A DNA stretch of 64,000 nt from Silene latifolia (lineage: Eukaryota; Streptophyta; Magnoliopsida; Caryophyllales; Caryophyllaceae): positions 47,762,002 to 47,826,001 of the forward strand of contig NC_133528.1 in NCBI RefSeq assembly GCF_048544455.1, read 5' to 3'. Each line of letters begins with the position of its first letter. The stretch's first letter is position 1. Below, one piece after another: positions 58,609-64,000 of the stretch. A model generated the notes under the pieces. The model was not told the origin of the DNA. It ran no database searches and saw only the letters and a program-made list of their open reading frames with translations. A program made the position numbers and the translations under genes.

Positions 58609-59310
58609 TTGTAATACCACTGATTTTCGAGCATAGTGAACACGGCCGAGTAGGCTGTACACGATCGAGTGTTTTGAGGTAGGCTACTGCCTTGGGTGAA
58701 CTCGGACGAGTACGTGAGACACTCGGTCATACCCGGCCGAGTATGTCTGGTACTCGACAGAGTGCCTGGTCTGATGGGTTATTTTTCCGTGGTTTTGTTA
58801 AAATGGTTAGAGAAGTATAAAAGACGTGTTAAGCAGTCTAATCAGTTTTTAAAACAAATTACTCACAAAACCTAAACTACGTAACTACATTCTCTAATCA
58901 TCTTCATCATTTCCAAGGCCAAGGGTGATCTTTAGGAGTTTTACATGTTGTTTTCCGTGTCTATCGCAGTAGTAAGTGTTCTTTATGCCTTCTTTTGATT
59001 TGTTGTTATGTTGAGCAAACCTTAATTTGAGTTGATTTGGGGATTAAGGGATGATTACTGATGGTTTGTGATTAGTATTGTTTGATTATCATTGTTAGGT
59101 GACGATTTCGTAAAGGAGCAGTTCTAGTTCGCTTGATTGTTTTGTCTTTCAGATTTGCGAATAAGGTAGGGTTTCCTTACTCAGTCTTTTGTATGGTTGA
59201 TTACAAGTGATGTGATATTGTATGATTTCCTTGTTGTGATAGTATTGTGGTGACTTGATGTTATTAGCATTATTGGTATTGATTGTGGAGCCATTGTCGG
59301 GAGATGGTCT
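58609..59310 (+). repeat. Truncated gypsy LTR fragment (Tekay/Del-like)
   Basis: Starts TGTAATACCAC and contains CGGCCGAGTA/ACTCGG words. It then has GGTGACGATTTCGTAAAGGA followed by AAGGTAGGGTTTCCTTACTC. The latter block aligns in order with 54360-54450 of the gypsy LTR (GGTGCCGACTTTATAAAGGA ... AAGGTAAGTTTATCCTACTC). It stops abruptly near 59310. Confidence 0.65.
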
Positions 59311-60731
59311 TCATCCCCATTTTCGCCACTTATGTCTCCCTTATGTGACTCATATTTGCATACATTTAGTCCCCAAACTAGCCTCATTCCCATGTTTTGT
59401 TTCATGTATTAGGGTCGTTTCTTATCTTTAGTTTCCTACTTTGCATATTCTTTGAGGTTTTGTGCCCAAGGAAGGGAAGGCGCGCTAGCCTTAGCGCTTT
59501 GCGTGTATGGAGCAAAACCGGAGCTAAATTGATCGCACTTAACGACCAAGCATGAAATATGAGACTAATACTAAAGGCCTATGTCAATAAATAAAGTAGG
59601 ATGGGCAATGATGAAGACCCCCACGACCCCTTAACGATCCCCACGGATCTTGAGGCAGTCAAAGAAGAGGAAACCATGCTCACCCACGATCCTGGCGTCC
59701 CAGGCTCAGTCTAAGCGTCCTGGAGAGCAGCTCGAGGGGCTTGAAGAGCAACCCGGTTGTCCTGATTCTCAGCCCGAGCGTCCCACACACATGTCGGGCG
59801 TTTCCTTATGCAGTATGAGCGTCCAACATGAGAAGGTCGTGGGGCTCCTTACGGACTTACAAGGCGCTAATCTTCATCTTAGAGACTTAATCGTCATTTA
59901 AGCCCTTAGTTACCCTAATACTTGTACTTAGTTTAAATACTCCATTGTATTGGGAGATGAGTATCAAGTCATTATAATAGATTAGAAATCACATAGATTA
60001 ATTACATATTAATCCTTTCTTAATTATTGTTACAGAATCCTTAGATTTAGGTGGGTAATTGGAAGATTATTTGGGATTATTGAAGAATTGACAACTCTTC
60101 ATTCATCAATAAAGTTTTCTTCTATTATTCTTTAATTCTATTTGTTCATCACAAGTTTGGTACAATTCCTTTACTCCTTGCTTAATTATTGTTCATTGCT
60201 TTACTCATCCATCATGTTTAGACTTGTTAATATTATTGACACCCTTGTTAGCATGCTTCCCATGATCATGAGTGAGTAGTCCCTTAGCTATGGTTAATGG
60301 GGGATTAGGGGAATTAATCATGGGGGTAGATCCATACTTAATTTAATATGTTTTCATATGATTGCTTGCTTGTTGTAGTTTTTAACTTATGCACATGTTA
60401 CGCTTGATTGACAACCTAGCATGAATCTCTTATCCATTCAACAAGACTTGTAAGATACAAACTAACTCAAAGCCATGTTAGACCATGCATATAGTTGAAT
60501 AGGAAGAAACTAAGTCGACTTATAGGTGTTGTTAAGTCTTGACCAACTCGGCTCCGAGACCCAAATCTTCCTAGGAATTGTAAGACATAAACTAACTCCA
60601 TTCCACTACAACAATAATTTGCTTGTATCTATGTAGACTTGTTTGTATGATCTTCACCATGATTCCCCTATAAACCCATGACACCCTAGTGCCTTTTATC
60701 AATTGTTTACATTCCCGTTTACTTTATTTGA
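59311..60731 (+). other. Unclassified relic, LTR-like in character
   Basis: Has the features of an LTR interior: TTTAAATAC (59933), AATAAAG (60110), T-rich downstream sequence and no coding. A GCGTCC/GAGCGTCC-rich stretch at 59690-59830 is mildly repetitive. It resembles long LTRs of Athila-type elements by general impression only. No ends or TSD found; bounded left by the truncated LTR and right by the LINE 3' end. Confidence 0.35.
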
Positions 60732-60794
60732 TTTTTTTGGTGAAATGTAAGTATATTATAAAATGGATATCATATTACATCGGTCATATATTCA

Positions 60795-61823
60795 TTACAA
60801 GAAATTCACGCTATCTAGCCATTCGAGATTATCATTTTTCAGTAACTTCTTGTCCCTGCTCTTGATCCTGGCCCTCACTTCCTGCACAATCACCTGACTA
60901 AGCTTTTCTGGTCGGAGAAGAACCAGCTCCACTCTACTCTTATTCCGCTGCTGCCATACCTGGTAAATGGCACTCAGAACCAAGGCAAATTGAACTCTTT
61001 TCTGGACTTTAGTCCCAGTTCTATGCATACACCATTCCATCAGATCATTGACAGGGAAAGCTCCCCTAATACTCTGATTCAAAGACTGTAGAACTTTCCT
61101 GCTGTAGTGACAGTCAAAGAATAAATGAGCCTGAGTTTCAGCTGCCTTTCCACATAAGAGACATCTATCATCAGTAACAATCCCAAAATGCAGAAGTTTG
61201 CTCTTAGTATGCAGAGCTTTTGGAGCCCATAGCCATCCCATGAAACTGTGCTTAGGGATACTCCAAGAGTTCCAAACTACATTCATCCATCTGACCTGAG
61301 GCCTTAGCCCTCTCAACCACCTATAGCAACTAGCAGGTGAGTATCCTCCTCGCTGTTCATGCCATTTGCCAGTAGTATAACCTGCTGCTAGCTCCTGCTT
61401 AACCCTGCATATACGTCTCCAAACCCAGCTAGAATTAGTGCTAGGTTTATAGTCTGACCAGGCTTTCCCTCTCAGATAATTATACTCCACCCAGTGAACC
61501 CAGACAGTGTGCCTTTTTTTGTATATCCAATCCACAAGTCTGCCTAACAGGGCTTTATTCCACACCTCCATATCCCTAAGCCCTAGTCCCCCTTCCTCCT
61601 TAGATCTGCAAACTTTGTCCCAGGCCACCAAGGGGGCTCTCCTATAATCAACACTTCCATCCCATAGGAAGTTCCTACATATGGCTTCAACTTTATGAAC
61701 AATACCTTTGGGAAGGATAAACAGAGAATCCCAGTAAGAGCCTAGAGTATTTAGAACAGCCTGGACCAAAATCAACCTGCCTGCATAAGAAAATTTTCTT
61801 GCTCCATAACTATGGATTCTAGT
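60795..61823 (-). pseudogene. LINE ORF2 C-terminal region with zf-RVT domain
   Basis: Continues the RT frame after an in-frame TGA (61826-61824). From the first ATG at 61775 it is open for 326 codons and ends WLDSVNFL. Residues 205-222 read CLLCGKAAETQAHLFFDC, the CCHC zf-RVT motif of plant L1 ORF2, thought to bind template RNA. The conserved YAGRLILVQAVLNTL and SIPKHSFMGWLW stretches fit the family. If the TGA were sense, this would be contiguous with the RT frame; the reading continues without a shift (GARKFSYAGRL). Confidence 0.9.
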
Positions 61824-63215
61824 TCATATCTTTTCAACCAAGCAGTCACAGTCCCTTTTCTGCAGTCTAGTAGTCTGAATAGGCAATCCTAAATATCTGA
61901 AAGGCAGCTCTCCTTCACTGAAACCAGAAACACTCAAAATCTCTTGCTTGAGTTGATCAGAGATCTCACAGAAGTAAGCATTTGATTTAGATGCACTCAC
62001 CTTCAGCCCAGTAGCTTTTGAAAAAGTAGAGAAAGACCTCAGTAAAAGCATCATGGACTCTGCATCTCCTCTACTTAACATAAGGACATCATCAGCAAAC
62101 ATCAGATTAGTGAGTCTTGACTTCTTGCACATTGGATGAAATCCAAACTCATATTTGGCAGCTGCATACTTAAGAGTTCTAGTCAGGTATTCCATACATA
62201 GGGTAAAAATGAGGGGTGAAAGAGGGTCTCCTTGTCTCAGGCCCCTCTTCCCTGGGAAAAAACCAAACATCTCACCATTCAAAGAGATAGAGAATGAAGC
62301 TGTGGTGATACATTGCAGGACCACGTTTCTAAATCTCTTAGGAAAATTCAGCATGATCAGAAGCTTGTCCACAAATTCCCACTCCACAGTGTCATAAGCT
62401 TTCTGTAATTCTATCTTGAACATACACCTAGGAAAAGAAAAAGGCCTTTCATACAATATAATCAGGTCCTGACAAATCAATGTATTCTCCTGGATGCTTC
62501 TGTGTTGTATAAAGGCTCCCTGATTTTGATCCACTATATGAGGGAGGACATCAGCCAATCTAGCACACAAGATCTTAGAGATGACTTTGTAAATCACATT
62601 GCAACAAGCAATAGGACGATATTGAAATACAGTCTGTGGTCTATCACATTTAGGTATCATAGTTAAATTAGTAGCATTAATTTGCTTTAGAATCCTCCCA
62701 TGTTTGAAGAAATCCAAGACAGCAGTGATGACATCTTTACCTATATCACCCCAGGCATCTTTAAAAAACTTACTATTGTACCCATCGGGACCTGGTGATT
62801 TTACATCAGGTATGCCAAAGAGAGTGTCCTTTACCTCTGCACCAGTAACAGGTCTGAGAAGAAGAGCATGATGAGCTGCAGTACATCTAGGGCCTTGATC
62901 AATGATCTTCTTATGAATTTTTTGGACCCTTTGACTTGAACCTAATAAATGCTGGTAATATTCCAGGAAAGCATTTTGCACCAGAGCATGAGTATCACAT
63001 ATTTTACCATTCATATCTTCTATCATGATCACTCTATTCTTATTTCTCCTCTGCTTGATAGTATTGTGAAAGTAAGCACTGTTTGAGTCACCCTCCTTAA
63101 TCCAAACACTCTTTGCCTTTTGATAGAGAAAACTGTCCCTAGCCAAACTCTTGATTTTAAGTTCCTGAGAGGCCTCATATTCCTTCTGCAGCAGCTGCTG
63201 ATTAGCAGGGTAATT
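61824..63215 (-). pseudogene. LINE ORF2 reverse transcriptase region, catalytic Asp replaced by Glu
   Basis: An open frame of 440 codons from 63146 ends at the TGA at 61826-61824. The frame extends a little further up to the frameshift near 63216. Motifs in order (residue numbers from 63146): SPGPDGY 117-123, YRPIACCN 176-183, FKIELQKAYDTVEW 243-256, GLRQGDPLSP 302-311, FADDVLML 350-357, YLGLPI about 417. In L1 RT the motif A residue before LQKAYD is Asp, a metal ligand; here codon 246 (62411-62409) is GAA, Glu. The FADD pair is intact. The protein would copy LINE RNA at a nicked chromosomal site; this copy would be inactive even without its breaks. Confidence 0.95.
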
Positions 63216-63216
63216 T

Positions 63217-64000
63217 CCAATTGTTTTTGTAGCTCCTGAACTTCCTTCTGTAGTATGCCAGTTGTCATATCTATATCACTAAAAGCCTCTCTGTTCAGTT
63301 GGAGCAAGCTAGCCTTTAGCTTCTTTAAATTAGTGGCTAATTTGTAAACAAGAGTGCCCTCAATGCTCCTGTCCCAGGATTGTCTAACAGTAGGTAGAAA
63401 CTCCTTGGAACTTCCCCACATGTTTAAGTATTTGAAGTTTCTTTTACCCTGCACACTATTAGCACTTCTAACCAAGCATGAAGAGTGATCAAACAAGCCC
63501 TCAGGTAAGAAATGAGCATACTTATCAGGAAAGTGATCACACCAGTCCTTGTTGACAAGAAATCTATCAATCCTGCTATAAATTCTCTCCTCAGGTCTTT
63601 GCTTATTATTCCAGGTATATAAAGATCCTATTGCAGCTATATCCACCACCTCACAATCCTCAATACACCTCCTGAAAGGTTCCTTCTCTGCTGCTGATGT
63701 AGCTCCTTCAAACCTCTTACTAGCAGCCAGAACACAATTAAAGTCACCAGCAATGGCCCATGGCCCTTGAACCTGACCAGCAATATTCCTCAAGTGGTCC
63801 CACAGAGGAGCTCTCTCTTAGATCCCATTGAAAGCATAGACCATAGTCATATAGAAAACTCCTTTGTCCACCAAAGATTCTATCTTCATGTGAATAAATT
63901 GAGCATTGTACTCAATGAATTGCACTCTAAACATCTTAGGTTGCCACAAAATCAAAATTCGACCCCCACTATGATATCCATTATTTGTAGAAATACACCA
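63217..64000 (-). pseudogene. LINE ORF2 apurinic-type endonuclease, C-terminal part
   Basis: The frame enters from the right edge (GGRILILWQPK, MTMVYAFNGI), meets a TAA at 63820-63818 (Gln expected: NGI*ERAPLW), and stays open to 63217. A 1-nt shift then leads into the RT frame (EI-TLL against ENYPANQQLLQ). Endonuclease motifs: GDFNCVL just after PWAIA, SLYTWNN, RIDRFLVN, and FDHSSCLV, where the usual S of SDH is Phe but Asp and His remain. The linker that follows is Lys/Gln-rich. Target-nicking activity is expected of the family. Confidence 0.93.

Larger units (their letters stand above)
60732..64000 (-). mobile_element. L1-clade LINE, 3' part, continues past the right edge
   Basis: Minus-strand ORF2 with endonuclease, RT and zf-RVT regions, a 62-nt 3' UTR and a short A-run (T7 at 60732-60738 on +). 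The 5' end, including ORF1, is outside the window. Two stops and one frameshift make it non-functional. Confidence 0.93.

Noticed and set aside
59650..59901. 83-codon + frame with Pro/Glu/Gln-rich sequence
   Set aside because: It lies in LTR-like relic DNA and seems to come from the GCGTCC-rich repeat; no start context or homologue recognised.
62155..62397. 80-codon + frame opposite the LINE RT
   Set aside because: Antisense shadow of a well-supported reverse transcriptase frame.

Overview
The window is nuclear DNA of a flowering plant, almost certainly a eudicot. Evidence: nested Ty1-copia and Ty3-gypsy LTR retrotransposons with plant primer-binding sites (tRNA-Met, tRNA-Arg), an L1-clade LINE, a Stowaway-like MITE, GT-AG introns, and two exons that closely match a plant PHD-finger protein family. 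The LTR types recall Caryophyllales, but that is a weak impression. There is no intact protein-coding gene, no RNA gene and no CRISPR array. About nine tenths of the window is mobile DNA.

Layout. (1) 1-16370: the 3' part of a Copia element (Copia-A, + strand; its 5' LTR lies outside the window). Its gag is split by an 11.6 kb non-autonomous Ogre/Tat gypsy element at 359-11955 (TSD CTTGG, LTRs about 2.5 kb, tRNA-Arg PBS). The Ogre element carries a gag-like frame with an internally duplicated module and no pol. (2) 16371-19480 and 39641-51850: remains of a minus-strand, intron-containing host gene or gene mosaic. It includes two PHD-finger exons, a terminal exon ending at 16782, a coiled-coil exon and a likely 5'-UTR exon near 51563. 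(3) 19481-39640: a minus-strand gypsy element G, of Tekay/Del type by its tRNA-Met PBS and PPT context. It has very long LTRs and a non-coding 2.4 kb interior. One LTR holds a Copia solo LTR (19832-21135) and a truncated non-LTR element inside an (AAT)n tract. The other LTR holds a full-length Copia-B (27837-36562, TSD GTAAG). (4) 41850-50590: Copia-C, minus strand, TSD TCTAA, two 1281-bp LTRs, and a collapsed gag-pro-pol. (5) 53389-57190: a gypsy element with TSD CTAAT whose interior and 3' LTR start are deleted. (6) 57196-60731: relics, including a truncated LTR, a second LTR-like stretch and a decayed reading frame. (7) 60732 to the right edge: a minus-strand L1-type LINE with endonuclease, reverse transcriptase and zf-RVT regions, broken by two stops and one frameshift.

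How it fits together. The order of events can be read from the nesting. A host locus received element G and Copia-C. G's two LTRs were then each hit by a separate Copia insertion only about 70 bp apart in LTR coordinates, and each LTR preserves the empty site of the other's insertion. Copia-A was later split by Ogre. The recurring theme is mobilisation in trans. Ogre, G and Copia-B/C all keep intact cis signals (LTR ends, PBS, PPT, TSD) but lack working enzymes, and Copia-B and -C share the same protease lesion. All coordinates of decayed features are by eye; similarity statements are visual and not computed.
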